This document shows positions 33,633-41,905 of a DNA stretch of 64,000 nt, piece by piece. The position numbers and the translations under genes are program-made. Every line of letters begins with the position of its first letter. Positions within the stretch are counted from its first letter, which is position 1. The stretch is from Saccharothrix australiensis (GTDB taxonomy: Bacteria; Actinomycetota; Actinomycetes; Mycobacteriales; Pseudonocardiaceae), in the NCBI RefSeq assembly GCF_003634935.1, contig NZ_RBXO01000001.1, positions 6,783,501 to 6,847,500 on the forward strand, read 5' to 3'. A model generated the notes under the pieces. It ran no database searches. It was not told where the DNA came from and saw only the letters and a program-made list of their open reading frames with translations.

Positions 33633-34718
33633 TCAGGCCAGCGCCTGCCACCACCCGTCGACCGCGGGCGGGTCCTCCACGTCGATCCGTTCACCCGGAC
33701 GCGGCACCGCGAGTGGGATTTCCCACGCCTTGGCCTCCCGCCACACCCGGTCGACCGGTTCGGCCCAGTCGTGGAACGCCAGGTTGAACGTCGCCCAGTG
33801 CACCGGGATCAGCAGGCCGCCGCGCACGTCCCGGTGGGCCGCCACCCCCTCCTCCGGCGTCATGTGGATGTCCGGCCACCCCGGCCCGTACGCGCCGATC
33901 TGGATCAACGACGCGTCGAACGGCCCGTACTCCGCCCCGATCCGCTCGTACCCGTCGAAGTACCCGGTGTCACCGCTGTAGTAGACGCGGTGCCGAGGCC
34001 CCAGGATCACCCACGACGCCCACAGCGTGTTGTCCCGCTGGAAGCCGCGCCCGGAGAAGTGCTGCGCCGGCGACGCGACCAACCGCACGCCGGCCACCTC
34101 GTGCGACTCGTCCCAGTCGAGTTCCACGATCCGGTCCTCGGGCACCTTCCACCGCCGCAGGTGCGCCCCGATGCCCAGCGGCACCACGAACACCGCCTCG
34201 CCGGACGCCACCAGCGCCCGCACCGTGGGCAGGTCCAGGTGGTCGTAGTGGTCGTGGGAGATGACCACCGCGTCGACCTGGCCGACCTCGCTCAGCTCGT
34301 GCGGCACCGGGTGCATCCGCTTCGGCCCGATCAGCCGGGACGGCGAGCACCGGTCGCTCCACACCGGATCGATCAGGACGCGCGCGCCGTCGATCTCGAC
34401 CAGGCTGGACGCGTGGCCGTACCACGTGACGTGCAGCCCCTCGGCCGACCCGCCCGGACTGGGCGGCACCAGCGGCACCTCGCCCACCGGGTGCCGCTGC
34501 TGGCCACCGAAGAACAGCTCCCGCGCGGTGTCGCCCGCTCCGTCGGACGGCACGGCGCGGGTGCGCGCCCGGTTGCGGAACCTGCCGTCGCGGAACTGCG
34601 GGGAACGCCGCACGCGCTCCCCGCCGGGCGTGCCGCCCAACGCGACGGGCACGTCGCGCAACGCCCACGCGAGCGCACCCGCCGCCACGCCAAGCAGCGC
34701 TGCGGTGACCTTCTTCAT
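33633..34718 (-). CDS. Metallo-beta-lactamase-fold hydrolase, NAPE-PLD/UlaG-like
   Basis: 361 residues, ATG 34718 with GGAGGAG just upstream. An N-terminal membrane/signal helix (MKKVTAALLGVAAGALAWAL) suggests membrane anchoring or export. Metal-binding residues of the fold: ISHDHYDHLD (HxHxDH), ASPAQHFSGRG, YYSGDTGYFDGY with bridging Asp, and LIPVHWATFNLAFHDW near the C-terminus. VTWYGHASSLVEIDG at the start of the domain is typical of the NAPE-PLD-type N-acylphosphatidylethanolamine hydrolase or UlaG group. Substrate unknown, possibly lipid. Confidence 0.87.
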   Translation of the reverse strand: MKKVTAALLGVAAGALAWALRDVPVALGGTPGGERVRRSPQFRDGRFRNRARTRAVPSDGAGDTARELFFGGQQRHPVGEVPLVPPSPGGSAEGLHVTWYGHASSLVEIDGARVLIDPVWSDRCSPSRLIGPKRMHPVPHELSEVGQVDAVVISHDHYDHLDLPTVRALVASGEAVFVVPLGIGAHLRRWKVPEDRIVELDWDESHEVAGVRLVASPAQHFSGRGFQRDNTLWASWVILGPRHRVYYSGDTGYFDGYERIGAEYGPFDASLIQIGAYGPGWPDIHMTPEEGVAAHRDVRGGLLIPVHWATFNLAFHDWAEPVDRVWREAKAWEIPLAVPRPGERIDVEDPPAVDGWWQALA

Positions 34719-34887
34719 GGCTCCTCCAACGGCCGGCTCGACCTTCGGGTTCCCACGAAACCGGAGATCAACCGGTGGAGTGACGTCCGGCGCTGTCGCG
34801 GCCCGTCGTCGGGCACCAGCCGTCATCGCCGGTCACAAGAAGTCATGACCGCATTCCCCGTCACCGGGCCACCCCGCCCGGCGACGA

Positions 34888-34932
34888 CGTGATCGGGCCG
34901 GGCGTCCGCTGTGGACGCCCGGCCCGATCACG
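34888..34932 (-). terminator. Strong hairpin downstream of pyc
   Basis: Arms 34888-34907 and 34913-34932 are exact 20-bp complements around a 5-nt loop (GCTGT). It begins 11 nt after the pyc stop codon in the direction of transcription. No U-tract follows, as often in actinobacteria. Confidence 0.8.
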
Positions 34933-34943
34933 ACGCCCGAGGG

Positions 34944-37900
34944 CTACCCCAGGACGACCAGCAGGTCACCGCCTTCCACCTGCTGCACGCCCCGCACCGC
35001 GAGCCGCTTCACGCGCCCAGCCCTGGGCGCGGTGATCGCGGCCTCCATCTTCATCGCCTCGATGGTCGCGATCGTCTGGCCCGCCTCGACCTCGTCGCCC
35101 TCGTCGACCGACGGCGTGACCACACCCGCGAACGGCGCGGCCACCTGGTCGGGGTTGTTCCGGTCGGCCTTCTCCGCCGCGGGCACCTCGGCCGCGATCG
35201 ACCGGTCCCGCACCTGGATCGGGCGGAGCTGCCCGTTCAGGGTCGCCATCACGGTGCGCATGCCGCGTTCGTCGGCCTCGCCGATCGCCTCCAGGCCGAT
35301 CAGCAGCCGCACGCCCGGCTCCAGGTCGACCGAGTACTCCTCGCCCGGTCGCAGGCCGTAGAAGAAGTCCTTGCTGCGCAGCACGCTCGTGTCGCCGTAC
35401 GCGTCGCGGTGCGCCAGGAACTCCTTGGTCGGCCCGGGGAACAGCAGCCGGTTCAGCGTGGCGCGGCGGTCGTTCGCCAAGCCCGCGCGGTCCTCGTCGG
35501 TCAGCTCCGCCACGCCCCTGGGCGCCGCGCGCCCCTGGAGCGCCTTGCTGCGGAACGGCTCCGGCCAGCCGCCGGGCGGGTCGCCCAGCTCGCCGGACAG
35601 GAAGCCGACCACCGACGCGGGGATGTCGAACTTGTTCGGCTCCGCCTCGAAGTCCTGCGGCGACACGCCCGCGCCCACCAGGTGCAGCGCCAGGTCGCCC
35701 ACGACCTTCGACGACGGCGTCACCTTGACCAGGCGGCCCAGCATCCGGTCCGCCGCCGCGTACATGGCCTCGATCTCCTCGAACTTCTGGCCGAGGCCGA
35801 GCGCGACCGCCTGCGTGCGCAGGTTGGAGAGCTGCCCACCGGGGATCTCGTGGTGGTACACGCGGCCCGTCGGTCCGGGGATGCCGGACTCGAACGGCGC
35901 GTACACCTTGCGCACGGCCTCCCAGTACGGCTCCAGGTCGCACACCGCCTGGAGGTCGAGGCCGGTCGCGTGCTCGGTGTAGTCGGTGGCCGCCACGATC
36001 GCCGACAGCGGCGGCTGGGACGTGGTGCCCGCCATCGATGCCGCCGCCCCGTCCACCGCGTCCACCCCGGACTGGATGGCCGCCAGGTAGGTCGCCAGCT
36101 GACCGCCCGCCGTGTCGTGCGTGTGCAGGTGCACGGGGAGGTCGAACTCCTTGCGCAACGCCGTGACGAGCCGCGCGGCGGCCGGCGGCCGGAGCAGGCC
36201 CGCCATGTCCTTGACGGCCAGCACGTGCGCGCCCGCGCCGACGATCTGCTCGGCCAGCTTGAGGTAGTAGTCGAGCGTGTACAGGCGCTCGTCCGGGTTG
36301 GACAGGTCCGCCGTGTAGCACAGCGCCACCTCGGCGACGGCCGTGCCGGTCTCGCGCACCGCCTCGATCGCCGGGCGCATCTGCTCGACGTCGTTCAACG
36401 CGTCGAAGATGCGGAAGATGTCGATGCCGGTCTTCGTCGCCTCTTCGACGAACGCGGTGGTCACGGCCTCGGGGTAGGGCGTGTACCCCACGGTGTTGCG
36501 ACCGCGCAGGAGCATCTGGAGGGTGATGTTCGGCACGGCTTCCCGCAGCGCCGCGAGGCGTTCCCACGGGTCCTCGGCCAGGAAGCGCAGCGCCACGTCG
36601 TACGTCGCGCCGCCCCACGCCTCCAAGGACAGCAACTGGGGCGTCATACGTGCCACGTGCGGCGCCACCGCGAGCAGGTCCTTGGTGCGCACACGGGTCG
36701 CCAAGAGCGACTGGTGCGCGTCGCGGAACGTCGTGTCGGTGACCGCGAGCGCCTTCGACTCGCGCAGCCAGCGGGCGAAGCCCTCCGGGCCCAGCTCGGT
36801 GAGCTTCTGCTTCGACCCGGCCGGCGGCTCGGTGGCCGTGTCGATCGCGGGCAGCTTGTCCTTGGGGTCGACCGCGGACGGGCGGGGTCCGTTCGGCCGG
36901 TTCACCGTCACGTCCGCGAGGTAGGTCAGCATGCGCGTGCCGCGGTCGGCGGAGTGCCGCGCGGTCAGCAGGTGCGGGCGCTTCTCGATGAACGACGTGG
37001 TGACGCGGCCCTCGTAGAAGTCCTCGTCGTCCAGGACCGCCTGGAGGAACGGGATGTTCGTGGAGACGCCCCGGATGCGGAACTCGGCGACCGCGCGGCG
37101 GGCGCGTGCCACGGCGGCGGCGAACGTCCGGCCGCGGCAGGTGAGCTTCACCAGCATCGAGTCGAAGTGCGCGCCGATCGCGGTGCCCGCGCCGGTCGTG
37201 CCGCCGTCCAGGCGGATGCCCGAGCCGCCCGGCGAGCGGTAGGCGCTGATCATGCCGGTGTCCGGGCGGAACCCGTTGGCGGGGTCCTCGGTGGTGATGC
37301 GGCACTGGAGGGCCGCGCCGCGCAGCCGCACGGCGTCCTGGCTGAGCCCCAGGTCCGCGAGGGACTCGCCGGACGCGATGCGCATCTGCGACTGCACCAG
37401 GTCGACGTCGGTGACCTCTTCGGTGACCGTGTGCTCCACCTGGATGCGGGGGTTCATCTCGATGAACACGTAGTTGCCGCGCGGGTCGAGCAGGAACTCG
37501 ACGGTGCCCGCGTTGCGGTAGCCGATGTGCCGCGCGAACCGCACGGCGTCGGCGCAGATGCGCTCCCGCACCGCGGGGTCGAGGTTCGGCGCGGGCGCGA
37601 TCTCGATGACCTTCTGGTGGCGGCGCTGCACCGAGCAGTCGCGCTCGAACAGGTGCATCACGTGGCCCTCGCCGTCGGCGAGGATCTGCACCTCGATGTG
37701 CCGCGGCTCCACGACCGCCTGTTCGAGGAACACCGTGGGGTCGCCGAACGCGGACTCGGCCTCGCGGGACGCGGCCTCCAGGGACTCGCGCAGCGCGGCG
37801 GGGTCGTCGACCTTGCGCATGCCGCGCCCGCCGCCGCCCGCGACGGCCTTCACGAACACCGGGAAGTCGATGTCCTCGGCCGCGGCGAGCAGGGCGTCGA

Positions 37901-38321
37901 TGTCGCTCGACGGCTCGCTCGACTTGAGCACGGGCAGGCCGGCCTCGCGGGCCGCCGCGATCGCGCGGGCCTTGTTGCCGGTCAGTTCGAGGACGTCCGC
38001 GGGCGGGCCGACGAACGTGATGCCGGCCTGCGCGCACGCCTTCGCCAGTTCGGGGTTCTCCGACAGGAAGCCGTAGCCGGGGTAGACCGCGTCGGCGCCC
38101 GCCTTGCGCGCCGCCTTGATGATCTCCTCGACGGACAGGTACGCCCGCACGGGGTGGCCGGGCTCGCCGATCTCGTAGGACTCGTCGGCCTTGAGCCGGT
38201 GCAGCGAGTTGCGGTCCTCGTGGGGGAAGACGGCAACCGTGCCGGCGCCCAGCTCGTAGGCAGCGCGAAAAGCCCGGATCGCGATCTCGCCGCGGTTGGC
38301 GACAAGAACCTTGCGGAACAT
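34944..38321 (-). CDS. pyc: Pyruvate carboxylase
   Basis: 1125 residues, full single-chain enzyme; ATP- and biotin-dependent formation of oxaloacetate. Order: biotin carboxylase domain (FRKVLVANRGEIAIRAFRA, ATP-grasp VKAVAGGGGRGMRKV, MNPRIQVEHTVTEE), carboxyltransferase domain (DTTFRDAHQSLLATRVRT, GGATYDVALRFL, HLHTHDTAGGQ), and C-terminal biotinyl domain with the acceptor Lys in IEAMKMEAAIT near residue 1090. In actinobacteria it is the chief anaplerotic enzyme. A strong hairpin follows. It is monocistronic. Confidence 0.97.
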   Translation of the reverse strand: MFRKVLVANRGEIAIRAFRAAYELGAGTVAVFPHEDRNSLHRLKADESYEIGEPGHPVRAYLSVEEIIKAARKAGADAVYPGYGFLSENPELAKACAQAGITFVGPPADVLELTGNKARAIAAAREAGLPVLKSSEPSSDIDALLAAAEDIDFPVFVKAVAGGGGRGMRKVDDPAALRESLEAASREAESAFGDPTVFLEQAVVEPRHIEVQILADGEGHVMHLFERDCSVQRRHQKVIEIAPAPNLDPAVRERICADAVRFARHIGYRNAGTVEFLLDPRGNYVFIEMNPRIQVEHTVTEEVTDVDLVQSQMRIASGESLADLGLSQDAVRLRGAALQCRITTEDPANGFRPDTGMISAYRSPGGSGIRLDGGTTGAGTAIGAHFDSMLVKLTCRGRTFAAAVARARRAVAEFRIRGVSTNIPFLQAVLDDEDFYEGRVTTSFIEKRPHLLTARHSADRGTRMLTYLADVTVNRPNGPRPSAVDPKDKLPAIDTATEPPAGSKQKLTELGPEGFARWLRESKALAVTDTTFRDAHQSLLATRVRTKDLLAVAPHVARMTPQLLSLEAWGGATYDVALRFLAEDPWERLAALREAVPNITLQMLLRGRNTVGYTPYPEAVTTAFVEEATKTGIDIFRIFDALNDVEQMRPAIEAVRETGTAVAEVALCYTADLSNPDERLYTLDYYLKLAEQIVGAGAHVLAVKDMAGLLRPPAAARLVTALRKEFDLPVHLHTHDTAGGQLATYLAAIQSGVDAVDGAAASMAGTTSQPPLSAIVAATDYTEHATGLDLQAVCDLEPYWEAVRKVYAPFESGIPGPTGRVYHHEIPGGQLSNLRTQAVALGLGQKFEEIEAMYAAADRMLGRLVKVTPSSKVVGDLALHLVGAGVSPQDFEAEPNKFDIPASVVGFLSGELGDPPGGWPEPFRSKALQGRAAPRGVAELTDEDRAGLANDRRATLNRLLFPGPTKEFLAHRDAYGDTSVLRSKDFFYGLRPGEEYSVDLEPGVRLLIGLEAIGEADERGMRTVMATLNGQLRPIQVRDRSIAAEVPAAEKADRNNPDQVAAPFAGVVTPSVDEGDEVEAGQTIATIEAMKMEAAITAPRAGRVKRLAVRGVQQVEGGDLLVVLG

Positions 38322-38576
38322 TCGGCGTTCCCTCCCAGGTCACTCGGCGGTGAATCAAGGCAAGCTACCGTGCAGATCCCGCTCCTCGGGAGCTGCTTCC
38401 CACGTGACGGACGTCATCGTGATCGTTCACCCACGCGGTGGAGCAGCCGCCGACCCGGCGGCACGGCGCGAGGATTGTCCCTTGCCGGACCGCCGTGCGC
38501 AGCCTTCTGACGGGGGGCTCACACCACGCGCGGCGGTGCGTCCGGGCGACCACCGCCGCATCACCCGATAGTGATC

Positions 38577-38607
38577 TTGACCCCTCTCGAACGCACGTTC
38601 GACAATG
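38577..38607 (+). promoter_or_regulatory. Promoter with perfect LexA (SOS) box
   Basis: TTGACC (38577-38582) and GACAAT (38601-38606) are separated by 18 nt. The spacer contains TCGAAC-GCAC-GTTCGA (38587-38602), an exact match to the actinobacterial LexA box TCGAAC-N4-GTTCGA. LexA bound here would cover the promoter. It reads towards the 60-codon ORF at 38660. Confidence 0.75.
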
Positions 38608-38659
38608 GACCCGCAACGCCCACTGCCGAGACCGACCCGAGCAGCCGAGAGGAGTCCCT

Positions 38660-38842
38660 ATGTCCAGTGGTGTCAGAGCGGTGGTGGCGGCCTCGAACGC
38701 CCCGTGGTTCGTCCGCCACCCAGTGCACCGAGCTTCGGGCGCGAGTTCCCGATCAACCACGGCGAGTGGGCGTGCCGCCGCGCCGCCGGCCGGTCAGGGC
38801 GTGCCGGTCGAAGGCGCGGCGTCCACCTCCAGTCCGGGATGA
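38660..38842 (+). CDS. Putative SOS-induced small protein
   Basis: 60 residues, ATG 38660 with GAGAGGAG (38647-38654) 5 nt upstream. Promoter, LexA box and ribosome binding site all point to this start, about 47 nt after the expected transcription start. The product begins MSSGVRAVVAASNAPWFVRHP, with a mildly hydrophobic N-terminal helix, then Ser/Thr/Ala/Gly/Pro-rich, probably disordered, sequence. No family recognised. Codon bias is weaker than in neighbours. It might be a DNA-damage-induced small regulator (for example of division) or the first part of a decayed gene. Confidence 0.5.
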   Translation: MSSGVRAVVAASNAPWFVRHPVHRASGASSRSTTASGRAAAPPAGQGVPVEGAASTSSPG

Positions 38843-39577
38843 CAGCAGCCGCGGTGGTACCGCGATCGACGCGATCACGACAGCAGGATGGCGGCAGCGG
38901 TGATCCTGGCAGGGGTGATCCTGGCAGCGGTGATCGCGGCGGTGCTGAGACCGCGGCGATGGCGGCTTGAGCAGGGCAGTCACCGTTCGGCAGGTCGACG
39001 CCACCGAGGCGGACGCGGCCTCCGGTCCAGGTCCGGCCCGCCCCGGAGCACGGCGCACGGGGTCCCTCCGCGGTCCCGCACGTGGCCCTACTCGTGGTCC
39101 TGTAGTCGGGTCGGCGGCCCGGCCCGGTCGCTCGCGTCGGCATCAGCGGGTCCCACCTCCGGTAGTCCAGGTCCGACCGCGGGCCGTCGGAGCCGCCCGG
39201 AGCCGCCGGGCCGGTGACACCACGCGTGGTGCCCCACCGGCTCCGTACCCACGGCCGAGGGCCCCGACCTCATTGAGTGGCGAGGGTCACGCGTCAGCCT
39301 TGGCACAAAGCACGAGCGGGCAGCGGTCACGCGCGCCGGCCCGGAGCGGGCCGCGACCACCACCCGTAAGCACCAGCCTCCGCAGCGTCGACCGCGCGCC
39401 GACAACGGTCAAAAACTCGACTGCGGCGGTCCGGGCGAAAAGCGGCGTTTCTTCACGAATGGGTGGATTCGCGCCCGCCGGGGTGTGCTCACCGTAAGCG
39501 AACGATGACCGAGTCGTGACACCGTGCTCGCTGCATCGGGTGACGGACGGTGTCGGGTTCTCGGTAGGGTTGGGCAT
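38843..39577. other. Gene-poor region upstream of the DivIVA-like gene
   Basis: 735 nt without a convincing gene. A 15-nt word beginning GTGATCCTGGCAG repeats in tandem near 38899-38945 and, in one frame, would encode a short hydrophobic stretch (VILAGVILAAVIAAVL); that frame has no spaced ribosome binding site and loses codon bias after about 30 codons. Other frames are Arg/Pro/Ser-rich. Decayed coding sequence or a long untranslated leader are both possible. Confidence 0.45.
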
Positions 39578-41026
39578 ATGGCCGGGGCTGAAGGGACTGG
39601 GCAGCCTGCTGCCCGCACCCACTTCGACGTTGTTCTGCGCGGGTACAACCAGCGGCAGGTCAACGAACGCGTGACACGTCTGGAGTTCGACCTCAAGAAC
39701 TCCACCAGAGCACGTGACGCCGCCGCCGCCCAGGTCGCGGAGCTGGGCAAGCTCCTCAACAGCACCCGCGCCGAGCTGGACAAGGTGAAGGCGCAGCTGG
39801 GCAACCTGGCCAACAGCCCGGTGAACGCGTCGAACGTCACCGAGCGTGTCCGCGTGATGATGTCGCTGGCCGAGGAGGAGATCGCCGACATCCGCAAGGG
39901 CGCGATCGACCAGGCCAACGCCACGCGTGCCGAGGCCGAGCGGTTCGCCGCCGAGGGTCGCGCCGCGCACCAGCGCGCGATGGGCGAGCTGGACGAGCGC
40001 CGCAAGCAGCTGGAGGCGGCCCACCAGCAGCGGGCGGCCGAGCTGGAGAAGCAGTACCAGGACCGCAGGGCCGAGCTGGAGCGGTCGCACGAGGAGCTGC
40101 GGAGCAAGCTGACCGCCGAGCACGAGACGCTGCTGGCCGAGACGCGGGCGGACCGCGAGCGCGTCGTGGCCGAGTACGACGCGAAGAGCCAGGCGCTGGA
40201 CGCCCGCCGCGTCGAGTTGGACGCGAAGTACAAGGGCTACCACGACGACCTGGACAAGGAGTACGACGAGCTGCGCACGACGCTCCGCAAGGAGCACGAG
40301 GTGCACGTCGAGGAGGCCAAGGCCGAGGCCGCCCGGCTGCTCGACGAGGCCCGCGCCGAGGTCGGCAAGCTGCGCGCCGACTCGGAGAAGCAGATCGCCG
40401 AACTGGAGTCCGAGGCGCTGGCCAAGGCGGAGAAGGCGGTCGCCGACGCGAACGCCTACGCCGAGAAGACCACCGCGGACGCCAACGCCAACGCCGAGAA
40501 GACGGTGACCGAGGCGAACGCGCGGGCCGAGCAGACCATCGCCGAGGCCAACGCGAAGGCCGAGCAGGCGGTCGCCGAGGCCACCGCCAAGGCGGAGCGG
40601 ACGGTCAAGGACGCGGACGCCCACGCGGACCGCCGCATCACCGACGCCGACCGGAAGATCACCGAGCTGCGCGGCCTGCACAAGTCGCTGTCGGAGCAGT
40701 TCATCGCCGCCCAGGCCGCCATGGTCCAGGCGGTGTCCTCGCTGAAGTCGCTGGACGCCGAGGAGTTGCCCCAGTCGGAACAGTCGCGGTCGGAGCAGCC
40801 CGCCGCCCTGCCGGAGGCGGAGCAGCCGGCGGCCCTGCCGGCGCCCGAGCAGGCAGTGTCCGAGCAGGCAGCGCCCGCACAAGCAGTGTCCGAGCAGGCG
40901 GCGTCCGAGCAGGCGGCGTCCGGACCGGCAGCTCCCGAGCAGGCGGCGTCCGGACCGGCGGCGGCCGAGGAGCAGCCGGTGTCCGAGCAGCCGACCAAGA
41001 AGTTGCCGTTCCGCCGCAGCCAGTAG
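39578..41026 (+). CDS. DivIVA/Scy-like coiled-coil protein with hendecad repeats
   Basis: 482 residues. After about 15 residues comes FDVVLRGYNQRQVNERV, the DivIVA-type lipid-binding opening motif. Residues about 30-400 are continuous coiled coil. Around residues 287-363 lie seven tandem 11-residue units of the pattern AEKTVTEANAR (others start AEQTIAEANAK, AERTVKDADAH), a hendecad coil expected to be nearly straight or right-handed. The C-terminal 80 residues are degenerate Ser-Glu-Gln-Pro-Ala repeats ending in a basic KKLPFRRSQ. Related actinobacterial proteins (Scy, FilP) organise polar growth; a cytoskeletal role is inferred. Confidence 0.8.
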   Translation: MAGAEGTGQPAARTHFDVVLRGYNQRQVNERVTRLEFDLKNSTRARDAAAAQVAELGKLLNSTRAELDKVKAQLGNLANSPVNASNVTERVRVMMSLAEEEIADIRKGAIDQANATRAEAERFAAEGRAAHQRAMGELDERRKQLEAAHQQRAAELEKQYQDRRAELERSHEELRSKLTAEHETLLAETRADRERVVAEYDAKSQALDARRVELDAKYKGYHDDLDKEYDELRTTLRKEHEVHVEEAKAEAARLLDEARAEVGKLRADSEKQIAELESEALAKAEKAVADANAYAEKTTADANANAEKTVTEANARAEQTIAEANAKAEQAVAEATAKAERTVKDADAHADRRITDADRKITELRGLHKSLSEQFIAAQAAMVQAVSSLKSLDAEELPQSEQSRSEQPAALPEAEQPAALPAPEQAVSEQAAPAQAVSEQAASEQAASGPAAPEQAASGPAAAEEQPVSEQPTKKLPFRRSQ

Positions 41027-41050
41027 GGCGTCGCGCGGCAGGTCCGCCCG

Positions 41051-41890
41051 CTACTGCGGGAGCTGGTCGGCGGGCACCACCTCGGCCGCAGGCGGCGTGG
41101 TGATGTCCGCCGGCTTGCCCCAGTCGGTGAAGCGGGTGGTGGACTTCTTGACCACCTTGCCGTTCAGCTCGAACCGGTACTCCGCCTTGAGCGGCGCGGC
41201 GGTGTTGTCGACCCACACCGCGGCGGCGATGGTCACCCCGTACTCGGCGAGTTGCGTGTGCTGGAGCTGGATGTCGGGGTCCTCGATGACCTTCGCCATC
41301 TTCATGGGGTCGACCACGAGTTCGTAGCGGCTCGTGGGCACGCCGTCCAACTGCTCCTCGCCGCGTCCGACGATGAGCGCCGCACGCGGCTGCACGTAGT
41401 CGAGTTCCGCGCCGACGGTCGCGCCGGGACCGAACCCGCGCAGCAGGGCGTCGACCTCGCCGCTGTTCTGTCCGGTGTAGAGGCCCCACTTCTTGCCCTC
41501 GGGCATCGGTGCGCCGTCGACGTGCACGTACAGGCCGTCACGGACCATGACGACGTCCATCCTGCGGGTCTGGCCGCCGGTCGCCACCTGCATCGCCATC
41601 GACCCGGCGACGTGCTCGCCGTCTTGGCGGAGCGTGCCGTCGACGGTGTTGCGCACCTCGGTCGCGTCGCCGTCGGACGCGAAGCTCTCGGTGTGGAAGC
41701 GAGCGGTCTTGAGGTCCGCCCGTCGTTGGTCGATGCGCTCGGCCAGCAGCGCCAGGTCGCCCTTGGGCGGCGAGGACGTCGCCGGCGCCGGCGCACCACC
41801 GGACGAGCAGCCGACCAGCAGGGACGCGACCAGCGCGAACGGGATCAACGCGAGCGGAAGACGGCGCACAATGCGGCGACGATACTCCAA
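41051..41890 (-). CDS. LppX/LprG-like lipoprotein
   Basis: 279 residues. Lipobox LVGC at about residues 25-28 after a basic start and hydrophobic core (LPLALIPFALVASLLVGC), so it is exported and lipid-anchored. The mature part (AERIDQRRADLKTARFHTES, then strand-rich sequence with DVVMVRDGLYVHV and YELVVDPMKMAKV) resembles actinobacterial LppX/LprAFG-type proteins that bind lipids or glycolipids, but similarity is not decisive. The start is uncertain: TTG 41890 or GTG 41869, either giving a good signal peptide. Convergent with the DivIVA-like gene. Confidence 0.72.
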   Translation of the reverse strand: MEYRRRIVRRLPLALIPFALVASLLVGCSSGGAPAPATSSPPKGDLALLAERIDQRRADLKTARFHTESFASDGDATEVRNTVDGTLRQDGEHVAGSMAMQVATGGQTRRMDVVMVRDGLYVHVDGAPMPEGKKWGLYTGQNSGEVDALLRGFGPGATVGAELDYVQPRAALIVGRGEEQLDGVPTSRYELVVDPMKMAKVIEDPDIQLQHTQLAEYGVTIAAAVWVDNTAAPLKAEYRFELNGKVVKKSTTRFTDWGKPADITTPPAAEVVPADQLPQ

Positions 41891-41905
41891 GGGCCCGGTC
41901 GCCGG

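Noticed and set aside
38888..39217. Possible small membrane protein starting MAAAVILAGVILAAV
   Set aside because: The purine-rich AGCAGG abuts the start with no spacing, codon bias vanishes after about 30 codons and the rest is Arg/Ser/Pro-rich; the hydrophobic start is explained by a tandem DNA repeat.
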